Positions 10,902 through 22,797 of a stretch of DNA of 64,000 nucleotides are shown one piece after another. The DNA comes from Mucidula mucida (lineage: Eukaryota > Basidiomycota > Agaricomycetes > Agaricales > Physalacriaceae), in NCBI GenBank assembly GCA_015501055.1, contig JADNYV010000007.1, positions 434,001-498,000 on the forward strand. The letters run 5' to 3'. A program made the translations under genes and the position numbers. The notes beneath the pieces are model-generated. The model was not told the DNA's origin, searched no databases, and was given only the letters and a program-made list of their open reading frames with translations. Position 1 is the first letter of the stretch. Every line of letters starts with the position of its first letter.

Positions 10902-12227
10902 CTACCGCTTCCCATGACGGTGCGTCGTCTTGTCGCTAGCACTGCTCGCATTTTCCTGCCGTCGCTTTCTGCATGCTTCGCAGAACCGACCACCTGTAAC
11001 CTCCTCTTCTGCCGGTAGGGCTTCTTCCCCTGGTAATGGTGGTGATGATGGTGCCGGCACGGTCCATCAAACACCCCATCGTACTCCACGCCTACCCGTG
11101 TTGCTAGTCCTTTGAATAAGTCTCGAAGACCATCATAATCGGGAAGGTCATCGAAAGATAAGGTTCGCGCATAGCTATAATGAAATCAGGGTCAGCCTAG
11201 GAGAAAAACGTGCGGGGAAACATGTGTACCGATATAAAACGTCAAACTCTGGAGGAAGCCCCTGCGTTAAGGTTTCTTCTGCCTTGAGCTTCGCATCTCT
11301 TATAATATTCCAAGTTGCCGTTACTGGGTTGTAAGGCGGTAATTCTGTTGCCAGGTAAGAAGCAGCCAGTCAAAAGCCTCAGGCGACGTACCAGGAGTTC
11401 CTGCTGGCGGGTGTGTCGGCGCTCGAAGCTTCCTCCAGGGTAGAGTGCCCCTTAGAAAGTAGATCAACATATAGGCTAATGATTCAAGGTCGTCCCGCCG
11501 TGAGGATTCTGAAAAGGTGGCTCAGAAAGAAGGACGATGAAAGTGCCCATAGCACGTACCTACACCCAAATGGGTGTTAATCGCAGCGAATAGTGATGTT
11601 CCCACTCCATGAACATCATCCTGCTTGTACGGGATGTGCAGCGCTGTCCTTGTGTCGCGAAACTTTTTCGCCAGACCAAAATCGATGATGTTACCTGCTT
11701 GGACGCCTTTCCGGTGCCCATGACAAAGTTTGCGGGTTTTATGTCGCGATGGAGGAGAGAATGCGAGTGGATGTATTGTATTCGGGATATCTGCCCGCAA
11801 TTCGCGTTAGTTCGGAGTGTGCCGGCGCTTGGAAAGAACGTACCAGCTGGTCAGCCAGCAGCAAAACTGTTTTGAGCGAGAAGCAGCGATTGCACATGCG
11901 AAAGAGGTCCTCGAGTGAAGGACCAAGGAGGTCGATGACCATGACGTTATAGTCGCCCTGCTTGCCCGAATACATGATCCATGGCACACCAGGACCGCCC
12001 ATGAGCCGCTTGTATATCTGGGACTCGAGGACAAGCGGGGACGGGCCCTGGTGATGCTGAAAATCCGGGTCAGAGTGGCGCCGTCGTCGTCGTCTGGGTT
12101 CTGAAGGCTCGAGCTTGATGGCGACAGCTTTGCCGGCGACATTGTGTGTGCCGAGAAAGACGGTGCCACAGCCGCCATTGGCGATTTCCTGTTCGAGGCG
12201 GTATTTCCCGCCAAACGTGTACTCCAT
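10902..12227 (-). CDS. Divergent casein kinase 1-type protein kinase (two apparent frameshifts)
   Basis: Five exons (10902-11174, 11230-11344, 11392-11508, 11560-11790, 11844-12227). Kinase motifs: Gly loop [16 protein letters not shown]-binding Lys in [21 protein letters not shown], catalytic [15 protein letters not shown] in [38 protein letters not shown] and [11 protein letters not shown]. The order and spacing are CK1, but the loop GVGTSLFAA replaces the usual GTARYAS and KPA replaces KPD. Two single-base losses are needed: near 11690-11694 (GTAAC for GTAAAC before IIDFG) and near 11064-11067 (GATGG for GATTGG before the tail). With both, exons give 373 residues and a natural stop at 10902. 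The tail has Pro/Ser/Glu-rich sequence and [10 protein letters not shown]. Confidence 0.88.
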
Positions 12228-13434
12228 CGTCGGCGTCGGTGGGTGTAAACAAAACGGACAAAGGCAGTTTTCTCACGGCAGCGCGTCTATGGTCTGCCGG
12301 CTCGGCTTGTCAAAAACCAACACGATGTCGTGACCTATCAGACCTACCTGGGGATAAGAAAATCACAAGGCTGGATGCTGATGGTTTATCGGGATAATGA
12401 ACATCTGGTTGAGCTCACCGTGGGGTCACTTCGCCTCTGCAGCGGTTGGCGCTTACTTGGATCCAAACTTTCTTGTACACAAGTTTCGACTCGTGCTGAT
12501 AGTATCGCCGCTACATGGGTTCTGATCTCTGGCTTATCGATGCCTTGCTGTTGCTGTCAATCGATGCAAGGCAGCTTTCACTCTGCACTCCAACGCTGGT
12601 CCTTGTCCTCATTGCTGTCAAACAAACTCCAACCTGTGAATCTATGACGCCAACTGTGTTCCTTGAGTACTCGTTCCTATATTGAACGCTTTGGACCACT
12701 TTGTGAATAAGAGGACATTCGATCGTGGACATCCCCTTTTCTTTCGCGGTCGGTTTACGAGATTTGGGGTACATAAGCTTCATGCTTAGACAGTTCCTGC
12801 CACGCCACAACGAAAGCTAACTAGTCTAATGTCTATGTACTTGTCTTGGTCATCTAGGAGGCGGCGAACTGTGTCTAATAGTCCAGACCATTCAAGGTAC
12901 CCAGAACAGAGAGATGTTTCTCAATCACACTGTCTTCGACTTCCGTGCCGTACATACGTTGTCACCCCAACCTGATACCACATGAAGTTCTCTTACGACA
13001 TGCGCGCTCCTCGCTCTGCAAGGGGTGTTTAGTCTCTGACTGCGTTCAAAGTAAAGCGCTACTCGCAGCCTTTCTTGGGATAACATCTGCACAGTGCACA
13101 TTACCCACCAACTTCAAAACATGGAGTTGTCCTTTAGGCACGATCCTTCCGTGCTTTAGGTACACGACATTTGCTTCGACATCCGACAAACTCCCGCTTA
13201 ATACTAGCTCCGGATACGACAGCTCTGGCGGTCCAGCAGCTCGTCATTGGAGGTAAGGATCATAGAAGTCACCACAGTCACAGTATTTCGTCGATCTCTC
13301 GCGATGGAAGCACGCACATAAGTCCTTTCAATACCCATACCCCATACTACTCATGGATGGATATACCAGATTCTAAAATCCATGTCGTATTAGTTTTTCC
13401 TTCCAATGTACAATGTCCATAGTTGGTCTACAAT
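12228..13434 (+). other. Intergenic, 1207 nt
   Basis: Promoter side of the casein kinase and 3' side of twinfilin. Several short frames exist but none shows a family motif, sensible splicing or a signal peptide. I see nothing that I can name. Confidence 0.45.
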
Positions 13435-14651
13435 TTATCGCCTTCTGGGAGGGCCTTTTGGCTTCGCAAACGGTTTCTTCTCTCCCGAGTCTAGCTGAGC
13501 AGCAGTCGAGGTCTGCGCCTTTATCCCTAGCTCCGCCTTGAGATGCGCTTCGTTCAAATCCATTGGATCCGACGTTTCTACTTTGCGCGACACCAACGTT
13601 GACGTCGTGAAATATGACTTGGCCAACAAATGCGTTGTTAGCGCACCAGAGGAATAAATCATTCTAAACTTGACGGGTGACTGTGAGGGGCACGAATATA
13701 TGAAGACTGCAGAGAACGTCAAAAGCCGGCCAGCAACACGAGGAGGAACATACCAATATCACGTTGTCCTGGAGTGTGTGGCCAGGCAAAGAAGGCATAG
13801 CACGGCTCATCCTGCGGAAGAGCTGCGCCCAGTTCATCTGCGCTTGGTGAACCAGTCGACTTTATGAGCAAGCCCTCCGCTTTCGAATCGACGGTCTGTG
13901 ATCACGTCAGTTCACAGGCCATGCATAAAACACGAAGAGCCTAACGAGCACGACTAGCCCCGTTCCCTCGCCTTCGTCGAGCTCCTTCAGCGCCTCTTCC
14001 ACGCCGTCGTCCCACTTCCAGCTAGGCGTAGATCTGACGTGACTAGCTTCATAGGTAACACCGCCGGCTTTTCGTTCTGCTGCGCGCACAGTGGCCATCT
14101 CCTTCTCCTGTTCAGACATGGGTTTCGGGGCTGCTACGCTCCGCAGGTGAGCCGCATACGCCTCCGGGGTAAGGTCTGCTTTCGACGTGGCGAAGATGGT
14201 GTCGGTAAATAGCGTCGATCCCAGCGATCGGAGGAGGGAGTTGCGTGAAGACGCGTAAAGCATCTGCATGCCATGAGACATCTAGCTTTGCGTACATCAG
14301 AATACCATACCTTGTCTCGTACTTTGGCAGAATCGGGTACATAGTAAATAACCAGCCACTCAGCCGGGGGGTCGTCAAGTTTCGTGAGGATGTACGCGGG
14401 GATGTCGTCCTGGAGGACTTCCGGGCTTGACAGCTTATTCAAGTCCTCAGATAGAGTTCCATCAACGGGAACAGAGAGATCGTGGATCAGCGATTCTGTT
14501 TTGAACGTCAACTTTAGATGTAGGGGTACTGAGGAGAATGCTTGCCATCTTTGATAGAAACCTTTAAGAATCTAACGTTCTTGGATTCAACGGCGGAAGA
14601 GAACTCGGCAGTAAGCTCAGGCGAGACACCGATACCAGACGTGGCGGACAT
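13435..14651 (-). CDS. twf1: Twinfilin (actin-monomer-binding protein with two ADF-H domains)
   Basis: Five exons (13435-13706, 13754-13895, 13946-14263, 14311-14495, 14546-14651) sum to 1023 nt, 340 residues, no frame break. It begins MSATSGIGVSPELTAEFSSA, then VRFLKVSIKDESLIHDLSVP and GTLSEDL, as in twinfilin's first ADF-H domain; DDPPAEWLVIYYVPDSAKVRDKML and SLGSTLFTDTIFAT follow. The second domain has SWKWDDGVEEAL and YAFFAWPHTPGQRDIVFIYSCPSQSPVKFRMIYSSG. The tail ends basic (KPKGPPRRR), like the phosphoinositide/capping-protein-binding tail. Intron 1 (14496-14545) has a GC donor (GCAAGC) and AG acceptor; only this choice gives VSIKD|ESL. Sequesters ADP-actin monomers at cortical actin. 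Confidence 0.92.
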
Positions 14652-15175
14652 AGTGACCGTTTTGTTCAAACCACAACGGAGAGGTGCATGCCGGGTTGAG
14701 AGCAAGTCTAAATACTGGTAAACATCAGACGGAACTAATCAGTATTTTATCCATGTTTGAGTGAACACCATTACGATATTACAGTTTCCTGCCTATTTCA
14801 TCGCTGTTTCCTGTGGTTCAACCCAGTGAACCCGACTCATTCGCCGTAAACGCTGCTGTCGCGAACGATGCGGTCCGCTGATCCGAGAGTCACGTGATGC
14901 AAACCTTATATTCCGCGAAATTTTCTTTGATTTCTTCGTCTTGCTTTCATCCTCTAACCCGCCGTCTGGTAAGTCTTCTTCCCAAGTCTTTTCACGGTGA
15001 TGAATCAAATATATACCATACTTTACCACATTCCGAATACCAACTGTGGAATACTTTATCGATTTCAGCCTTGTCTGATCCTTCTTTTCATTCTTTTTTC
15101 TTGCCGCTTTTTCTAACCAACCTCATTTTCTCAGGCTTTCCCCCTCCTCGATATCCCGCGCCCTCTATCCTCTGT
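14652..15175 (+). other. Intergenic with candidate spliced 5' leader, 524 nt
   Basis: Promoter side of twinfilin on minus. On plus, a strong donor (GTAAGT at about 14969) and a pyrimidine-rich tract with acceptors near 15068 and 15135 could form 5' leader introns of the small ORF at 15176. This is inference from splice signals only. Confidence 0.3.
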
Positions 15176-15301
15176 ATGTCTGTCTCCTGTGGCACTGCCG
15201 AATGCGTGACGAAGTCTATTCGATGGGCGGACACGAATGCCCCCTTGTCTACACCAAAGTCTCCCGTGTACAAAGTGGAGATGGACGGGGGTGCTTGCTG
15301 A
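15176..15301 (+). CDS. Candidate very small protein, 41 residues, three cysteines
   Basis: I do not recognise this ORF. It begins MSVSCGTAECVTKSIRWAD and ends EMDGGAC. It is preceded by a CT-rich leader with a GTAAGT donor and two good polypyrimidine acceptors, as expected of a transcribed and spliced fungal leader, and it uses the first ATG after the last acceptor. There is no signal peptide. The C-terminal Cys is not in a CaaX motif, so it is not a standard mating pheromone precursor. It could equally be an untranslated RNA or chance frame. Confidence 0.3.
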   Translation: MSVSCGTAECVTKSIRWADTNAPLSTPKSPVYKVEMDGGAC

Positions 15302-15531
15302 AATGCATCGAACTCTGACTATTCGGCGTGCCTTTTCAATGTCGTTATCAATGTTGACCATCCTTTTCAGGTTTTACTGTGTAACATATTTCGAACATTT
15401 GTATGCAATGCTATTTTCCATTCAGTCATTTGTTTGGGCGTAACTGAGTCTTCAACACCGCGATAAACAAGCCTTGGCGAGTGCTTCCAGCGTATGTTGC
15501 GATGGTAAGGATCAAAGTCTGTCCTATTCAG

Positions 15532-16316
15532 TTACCAACCGACAGGTCCGTTCTCATTGCACAAGAGACCTATGGATACTCAACTAACCCGCACGAAACG
15601 TCCGGACGAGCACTCACAGGTCTTGTCTTTCTCTTCTGGTCCCAACAACGCCCACGGAACGATAACGTCGGCCCCCTCCTTCGGTGTTTTACCTCCAGGG
15701 TAAAATCCGTTCAACTTGCTCGTTACGAAGCCGGGCATGACCATGTTGACCTTGACCTCTCCCTCGAGCTCCTTCGCAAGCGCAATCATGTAGGAGTTGA
15801 CTTTGCTCATGTAATAAGCGATCAAGTTGTGTTGCATGGAGTGCGGAAGGGATGCCATGATAGCGTTACTGGCCATACGTGTCGAGACGGCTACGATGCA
15901 TGCATGCCCAGCGGGCGCGCGGCGCAAGAGTGGGACGAATGCCTGTGTGACGGAGATGACACCGAGGAGATTCGTTGCGAATGTCGCCTCGATGTTGGTG
16001 ATGGACTCGCCAAGGCGCCTTTGCTTTCAGCCATCTTACTGATAGCTGCATTGTGCACAAGGGAATCGAGCCGCCCCTCTGCCTGCTCAATAATGTCCTT
16101 GGCAGCTGCAATGGAGGATGGGTCTGTCACGTCAAGCTGAACGAATTTTACGCCCAGTCCGGCGCTGGCGAGTTGCTCTTGCGCGGCAAGTCCCGCATCT
16201 TTATTGCGCGCGGAGAGGTAGACGATGTGGCCTTGCTCGGCTAAAGTGCGCACAATCTCGAAGCCAATACCGGTGTTCGAGCCTGTGACAAGGATGATGC
16301 GCTTGTAGGAAGTCAT
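15532..16316 (-). CDS. Short-chain dehydrogenase/reductase (classical SDR; one apparent frameshift)
   Basis: NAD(P)-binding Rossmann enzyme. The cofactor motif is VTGSNTGIGFE near the N-terminus, LDVTDPSS follows, and NAA is in LVHNAAIS. The active-site region reads IVAVSTRMASN, with the Tyr-x3-Lys pair in AYYMSKVNSYM, then VNMVMPGFVTSKLNG. Two exons (15532-15569 and 15618-16316). One base is missing near 16009-16014 (between SKMAESKGA and GESITNIEATF); with it the product is 245 residues ending NENGPVGW. I chose Met at 16316, not 16343, because a TATAAAAA box lies 34-41 nt upstream of 16316 and nearly touches 16343. Substrate unknown. Confidence 0.85.
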
Positions 16317-16349
16317 GAGAGCGTTGTATGGTTGTCGAAGCATGTTCAG

Positions 16350-16357
16350 TTTTTATA
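16350..16357 (-). promoter_or_regulatory. Candidate TATA box of the SDR gene
   Basis: TATAAAAA on the minus strand, 34-41 nt upstream of the ATG at 16316. It overlaps the region where a longer N-terminus starting at 16343 would need its leader, so it supports the shorter start. Confidence 0.4.
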
Positions 16358-17198
16358 AGCGTCTACTGTTCGTTCATCACTTTTCGCCTTTCAGTCAAAC
16401 GCTTAATAGGAAGATATTCCTGCGACCAGCTCCGTCCTTGATCGTATGGTGGAAGCACGAAGACGCGTCACCACCACGGCGGACGCATCTATTTTCTAGG
16501 AGGCGTCAATTCACACAAGTTCTGGGTTACTGGAATAGTCAAGTTGGCTTGAGCAAGAGACGCAGTCTGCTTGCAGAGATTGCGCCTCGATCCTCCAGCT
16601 GGCGAACATAATGGGAAAAGGTTCGTACAATCGATGAAAACGTGCTAGTGAAGTGCTTCACTTATGGGCTAGATAGATAGGTAGCTTTTACGCGCAACAA
16701 TCGGAAAGGAAACGCCGAGATAACTGAAGATACTTACTTCGAAAGCCGACATCAGTTGAGATAAGGATCAAAGACTCAGACGAGTCGACCTTGTGGGTTA
16801 CTACTTACTCGTGGTTTCAATTTAAGTGGTGAGTCAGATAATGGGGGACTTGGAGTCATACGTAGCAGTGTGCTTAGAAATTAAAGCTCCCGCCGGCGGA
16901 GCACAGTGGTTACGACTTGTTTACTGTCAGAAGAGCTTACAGCGCACGGTCCCAAAAAAACTATGGAGTTGTTGACGAGGTGGTCGCTGACCGTCGCTCA
17001 TGGGCCATGGCAAATGTGAAGGCACTGATCAACGTGCCGCAGGCTAATCTCGCTCGCTTACCGATCTATCTTTATCTTGTTCCTCCGTCTATCCGGTCGT
17101 TTTAGCGAATGTTTTCAATAATGGGCCCGGCAACCGCAGTGGGGAAAAGTTGGCCGTGCTGGGGCTTTGCAACTCTTCGGTAGCTCTTGTCCTCGACC
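16358..17198 (+). other. Divergent promoter region, about 840 nt
   Basis: Shared upstream region of the minus-strand SDR and the plus-strand ABC transporter. It holds a short GATA-type repeat (agatagataggtag, about 16671-16684). No gene seen. Confidence 0.45.
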
Positions 17199-20100
17199 AT
17201 GACTTCGTCGGAGAAGCCTTCAGCGCAGTCCTCGCTCAAGGATGGAACCAATACCCAAGAAGCTGGCCACGCCGTATCACTTCATGAATTAGTGAACACC
17301 AGTCAAGTCAAAACGCACAACCGATCCAGGCAAGTTGGCGAACGTGTTTTCCAAATTCGTGGATTACTCATCCCCCGTAGGTGGCAACGAGTACCCTTCG
17401 TCTCTCTGAAAGCGTCTCCACCGCGTCCGTCTCTTGAAGACGCCGACTTGTCACCAGAGGCGCATGCAAGCTGGTTCAGTCGCCTGACATTCAACTGGGT
17501 TACCCCAATTCTCAGCCTGGGATATGCACGTCCTCTGGAAGCACCTGATCTCTATAAACTGCAGGATGATTTCCACGCTGCGTATATTGGCGATAAAATC
17601 ACGGAATCCTTCGAAAGACGCCACAAAGCTGCTTCGGAATACAATGAACGTTTGTTGAATGGTGAAATCAAACCATCGTTGCACAAACGGTTCTATTGGA
17701 CACTGCGGGGTGAGCGCGCCGTGCGGGAAAAACACTGGAGAGAGAATGGCGGGCAAAAACGTGCGAGCCTGATACTCGCGATGAATGACAGTGTCAAGTG
17801 GTGGTTCTGGACCGGTGGTGTAGCTAAAGTCATTAGTGACACTGCACAAGTCACGAGTCCTCTTCTTGTCAAGGTATGACTCTCGTCTTCAGAACTGTCG
17901 GTTGCTGACCAAAATGTGCAGGCTATCGTAAATTTTGCTACTAGTCGTATTCTGGACATCTCTCCGGTGACTATGCTTCCATACCGCCCATAGGTCAAGG
18001 AGTAGGAATGGCAATCGGTCTTCTCATCTTACAGGTGATCACATCCTTGTTCGTCCACCAATTCTTCTATCGTAGCATGTCCACCGGAGCTCTTATTCGT
18101 GGAGGTCTCATACACGCTAGTTACTCGCGTTCTCTCCGGTTATCGTCTCGGGCTAGGTCGAAGTTGACTAACGGTCTCATCATGAATCACATCTCAACGG
18201 ATGTCTCCCGTATCGATTTTTGCGCCGGATTCTTCCATATGGTGAGCATTCGTTTTTTTGCAATGACATGTGGCGAAGTCTAACAACTCTCAGTCTTGGT
18301 CAGCGCCTATACAACTAGCCATATGTTTGATTCTCTTCTGCTTAATCTTGGACCGAGCGCGCTGGCTGGCTTCGGCCTGTTAATACTGGCAGCGCCAGCG
18401 CAAACAATCGTCATGAAGAATATGATTAGGTTCCGACAGAGCAGCATGAAATGGACGGACAAACGCGCAAAATTGCTGCAAGAGCTGCTCTCCGGCATGA
18501 AAGTTGTCAAGTTCTTCGCGTGGGAAGTCCCCTTTTTGAAAAGAGTGCAGGAGTATCGGAAAATGGAGATGTCGTGAGTTACAGAGCTATTAAGCGCAGC
18601 GTTGTACACTTATAACTTCCATCAAGGTTCATTCGTTCGCTGCTCCTCATCAGGTCCGGCGTGAATGCAGTCGCGATATCAATGCCGGTTCTGGCGTCTG
18701 TAGTCTCCTTCGTGACGTATTCTGCGACTGGCCACGCTCTGGAACCTGATAAAATCTTTGCTTCACTGACATTGTTCAACTTGGTACGACTGCCGCTCAT
18801 GTTCCTTCGTATGTCCCTCGTTCCGACTAGACTATTTTGTAATCTCTGACACCCTGACGACAATAGCCGTTTCGCTTGCAACTATCGCGGACGCGTGGAA
18901 TGCTACGGAACGTCTACACGGTGTATTCGAGGCCGAACTGCTCGAAGACCTGATCGATCGCGATGATAAACTGCCCAATGCACTTGAAGTAGACGACGTT
19001 ACATTTACCTGGGATGCGCCTCCTCCCGAGGTTGACGATACAAAAAGTCGAAGGGGAAGTCTAACTCTAACGAGAAAGCGCCAGCTACGGACACGTTCGA
19101 GAATATCTTCCAAGTCAAAAACGTTTCAATGACAATTCCCCGCGGAAAGCTTGTCGCGGTAGTCGGCGCTGTGGGATCCGGAAAAACTTCGCTCTTGCAA
19201 GGCCTCATTGGAGAAATGAGGCAGATCCCGAACAAGGAAGGCCTAACCAACAGAGTGAGGTTCGGTGGCACCGTTGGTTACTGCCCGCAAAGCGCTTGGA
19301 TACAAGTTAGTTCATTCCTAATCAGCGCTTGTATAGCTTGACTGACCTGTGATAGAATGCGACGATTCGCGCGAACATATGCTTTGGAAGACCTTTCGAA
19401 TCAGAGAAGTACTGGAAAGCCGTGAAGGATTCTTGTTTAGAGCGCGATTTAGACATGCTCCCCAACGGCGATCTCACAGAGGTCGGAGAGAAAGGCATTT
19501 CTCTCTCCGGCGGGCAAAAGCAGCGACTGAACATCTGTCGCACCATATATTGCTCTACGGATATTCAGATTTTTGATGTGGGTGGCGCACCAATTCGAAC
19601 GACTGACTAGTCTGACATTCTATCAGGATCCACTTTCGGCCCTCGACGCCCATGTCGGAAAGGAAGTTTTCAACAAGGTTCTCCAGGATTCGTCGTTGGG
19701 CCAAACGCGTATCTTAGTTACACATGCTTTGCATTTCCTGCCTCAAGTGGATTACATATATACGATTGCAGATGGACGCATTGCAGAGCAAGGAACATAC
19801 GCAGAACTGATGCAGAAAGAGGGCGAGTTCTGTAAATTTTTTACGGAATTCGGAAGCAAGGAGGAGCAACATGAGGAAGAAGAAATAGAGGCGGAAGCTG
19901 ATGCTATTGAAGATGAAGAAGCAAAGGACAAGCTTAGAAAATCGGCGAAAACCGGGACCGCGCTGATGCAGGCGGAAGAGAGGAACACGGGGTCAATCGG
20001 CGCCAATGTGTATAAGACATACGCTGAAGCTGGGAAAGGATACGTTGTATTACCGTTCTTAGCGTTGACGCTGCTGATGGCGCCTGCTTCTCAAGCGCTG

Positions 20101-22583
20101 TCGTCTTACTGGTTCGTTTTCCTTTACGTGAAGCTTCATTCGTGAAATGTAACGTGTTTCCTTTTCGCAGGTTGGTCTTCTGGCAAGAGCAGTATGTTTA
20201 TGTTTACCGTGGATTTCTATGTTGTTCTGACCATTTACCCAGGCATTGGGATCAACCAAGTGGTTTCTATGTAGGTTTTGTCTCAAATCCTCAATGCTGT
20301 ATGTACTCAACCTCAGTCTCCAGATGGGCATCTATGCTGGGCTAGGTGGTTCAGTTGCCATATCCAACTTCTGCATGGGCGGTGCTTTTGCGATGTTGAC
20401 GTTTTACGCGTCGCAAGGTCTCCATGGTGTACGTTCTTCGGCTTTCAACCAATCGTTAGTCTCACCGTGTACAGCGAGCTATCACCCGTATTATGTATGC
20501 GCCGATGTCGTTCTTCGAGACTACGGTACGTACATTTCTCGGTGTGTACAGTAAGTATCTGATCACCGAACCAGCCTCTTGGTCGAATCATGAATCGGTT
20601 CTCCAAGGACGTGGACACGATGGATAACCTTCTAACAGGTTTGTTTTCCTATCACAATGCTCATGAACACCGCACTTAATTCATTGCAGAAAGCTTACGA
20701 TTGATGTGCGCATCGGTGGCCACCGTCTCTGGCGCCATCGTCTTAATCGCTGTAGTCCTACCGTGGTTTCTGATTGCAGTCTTCTTCGTTGTGGTGCTTT
20801 ACGGGTACGCAGCTGCATACTATCGCGCCAGCGCTCGAGAACTAAAGGTCAACGAATCGCCTCTTCGGTATCTCGGTATCTCATTCCTCTGTAGCGGCTC
20901 GACGCTGTGCTCCGATCTTCCGTGTACTCGCATTTCTCCGAGTCGCTGTCTGGACTTCCCACTATTAGAGCTTATGGGGAGGCGGACCGATTCCTAAAAG
21001 AAAACGAGAAACACGTCGACGTTGAGAATCGAGCCTACTGGTTGACCATGGTAAATCAGGTGAGTGTTTGGTTTTCTACCTTGTTCAAGACAGGCTTATG
21101 TGCGTCCAGCGATGGCTCGGTATTCGTCTGGACTTCCTTGGCATTCTCCTGACGTTTGTTGTGTCCATGCTGACGGTTGGGACGCGCTTCACCATCTCGC
21201 CATCTCAAACTGGCGTTGCGCTGTCCTATATTCTCAGTATTCAGCAAGTGTGAGTGGTTTACTTACTTTGGCTTGATGATATCCATAATGCTTGGCAGAT
21301 TTGGCTTTCTTGTCCGCCAAATGGCAGAGGTTGAAAACGATATGAACTCGGTCGAACGTATCGTCTACTACACCACGGAGATTGAACAGGAAGCCCCTCA
21401 TGAGCTACCAGACAAGAAACCCGCCACGGCATGGCCATCCGTCGGACGTGTAGAGCTGAAAGATATTTTCTTGAGTTATCGACCTGGGTTGCCTTCGGTC
21501 TTGAAGGGTATTACCATGACCGTCGAATCCGGAGAGAAGATTGGTATTGTTGGGCGGTGCGTAGGGCTTTCTGTTTTAGGCCGCTTGACTTATGGTGTCC
21601 TCAGCACTGGTGCCGGTAAAAGTTCTATTATGTCAGCACTGTATCGACTTGTGGAGTTGTCGTCTGGGTGTATCATTATCGATGGTGTGGACATCTCAAG
21701 TGTCGGGCTTACGGATCTTCGAAATGGGCTGTCCATCATTCCGCAGGATGCTGTGAGTTCTCCCTATTTCTTTTCATAGAGACTAATGCTGATGAGGAAT
21801 TCATCAGCTTCTATGTACGTGGTTGTGTTACGTCTGATTCTCTCATTCATCTTGTTCCAGTTTCTGGTACTCTCCGCTCGAATATTGACCCCTTTAACCT
21901 TCACGACGATGCGTCACTTTGGGACGCGTTGAGGCGCTCGTACCTCGTCGAATCCAAGAAGGAAAATGACGAATCAGCCGCTGGACGATTTACGCTTGAC
22001 ACCGTCATAGAGGACGAAGGCGCGAATTTGTCCATTGGTCAGGTTCGTGCAAAGCATACTCTCTCCGTCTCTTACTCAATTTAAACAGCGCTCCCTGGTC
22101 TCTCTTGCTAGAGCCTTGGTAAAAAATTCCAAAGTCCTTATTCTCGATGAAGCGACAGGTTGGTCTTGCCTCGAGAACATCTCCGCATATCCTGAATGCC
22201 GTGTTGTATAGCATCTGTCGACTACGAAACTGACCGAAATATACAAGACACGATCAGCACTGAATTCAAAGATCGCACGATTCTATGTATAGCACGTAGG
22301 TGTTGTCTTGGAGCTCACTGGCACAGTCTGATTTTGTACCCACAGATCGCCTCCGCACAATCATCTCGTATGACCGTATCTGCGTGCTCGACGCCGGGCA
22401 GATTGCTGTGAGTATTTGATCAATCGGAATGTGTACACTGGGTTGAATGTCGGATAGGAATTTGACACGCCCGTAGCTTTATACGAGCGCAAGGACGGCA
22501 TTTTCAAGGGGATGTGCCATCGGTCATCCATTACACTCGACGATATTCGATTGGCTTCGAAGGGCAGAAGGGAGAGTGCTTGA
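17199..22583 (+). CDS. ABCC-type (MRP/Yor1-like) ABC transporter, full-length, three apparent frameshifts
   Basis: Full exporter in TMD1-NBD1-TMD2-NBD2 order, about twenty exons. TMD1 entry: [19 protein letters not shown]; then [18 protein letters not shown] and [21 protein letters not shown]1: Walker [14 protein letters not shown]-loop YCPQSAW, signature LSGGQKQR, Walker B IQIFDDPLSALD. An acidic linker follows, then TMD2 with [39 protein letters not shown] and [14 protein letters not shown]2: Walker A GRTGAGKSS, signature [15 protein letters not shown], Walker [10 protein letters not shown], switch His in IAHRLRTII. A 7-nt exon at 21808-21814 completes [17 protein letters not shown]. Single-base losses are inferred near 17945-17955, 18335-18345 and 19042-19046 (A run). 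Probable drug, conjugate or toxin efflux at plasma or vacuolar membrane. Confidence 0.93.
21808..21814 (+). other. 7-nt microexon of the ABC transporter
   Basis: CTTCTAT between an acceptor at 21806-21807 (atcag) and a donor at 21815 (gtacgt). Introns are 55 and 46 nt. Including it joins QDA to L-L-F and SGTLRSN, the family form QD(P/A)LLFSGT(L/I)RSN; skipping it loses the conserved LLF and breaks the frame. Confidence 0.8.
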
Positions 22584-22797
22584 GTGTTGTCTCTAATATC
22601 ATTATGTAGTCATGAATTAGAAAGATACAGAACGAATGCAGTTTGTATACATTTGCTGGTTTGCTGACAGAAACTTGAGTTATCATATCGGCCCGATAAC
22701 CGGCTGAGGACATCCACGAACTGTGCATGTAAGTACAACTACTAGTCAAGTTTTCCATGTTTCGCTGAGGACTTGGAAGTTCATGCATTTTCTATAC

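Noticed and set aside
11008..11089. Run of six histidines in the casein kinase tail
   Set aside because: It appears only in the frame entered after the inferred single-base loss. The frame that follows FDW gives a Pro/Ser/Glu-rich tail with a natural stop.
20200..20345. Suspected frameshift after WQEQ in the ABC transporter
   Set aside because: Reading the next exon as G CAT TGG GAT CAA restores [10 protein letters not shown] without any change.
21050..21125. Suspected frameshift after VNQ in the ABC transporter
   Set aside because: Using the acceptor GCGTCCAG gives [12 protein letters not shown] with a 51-nt intron.
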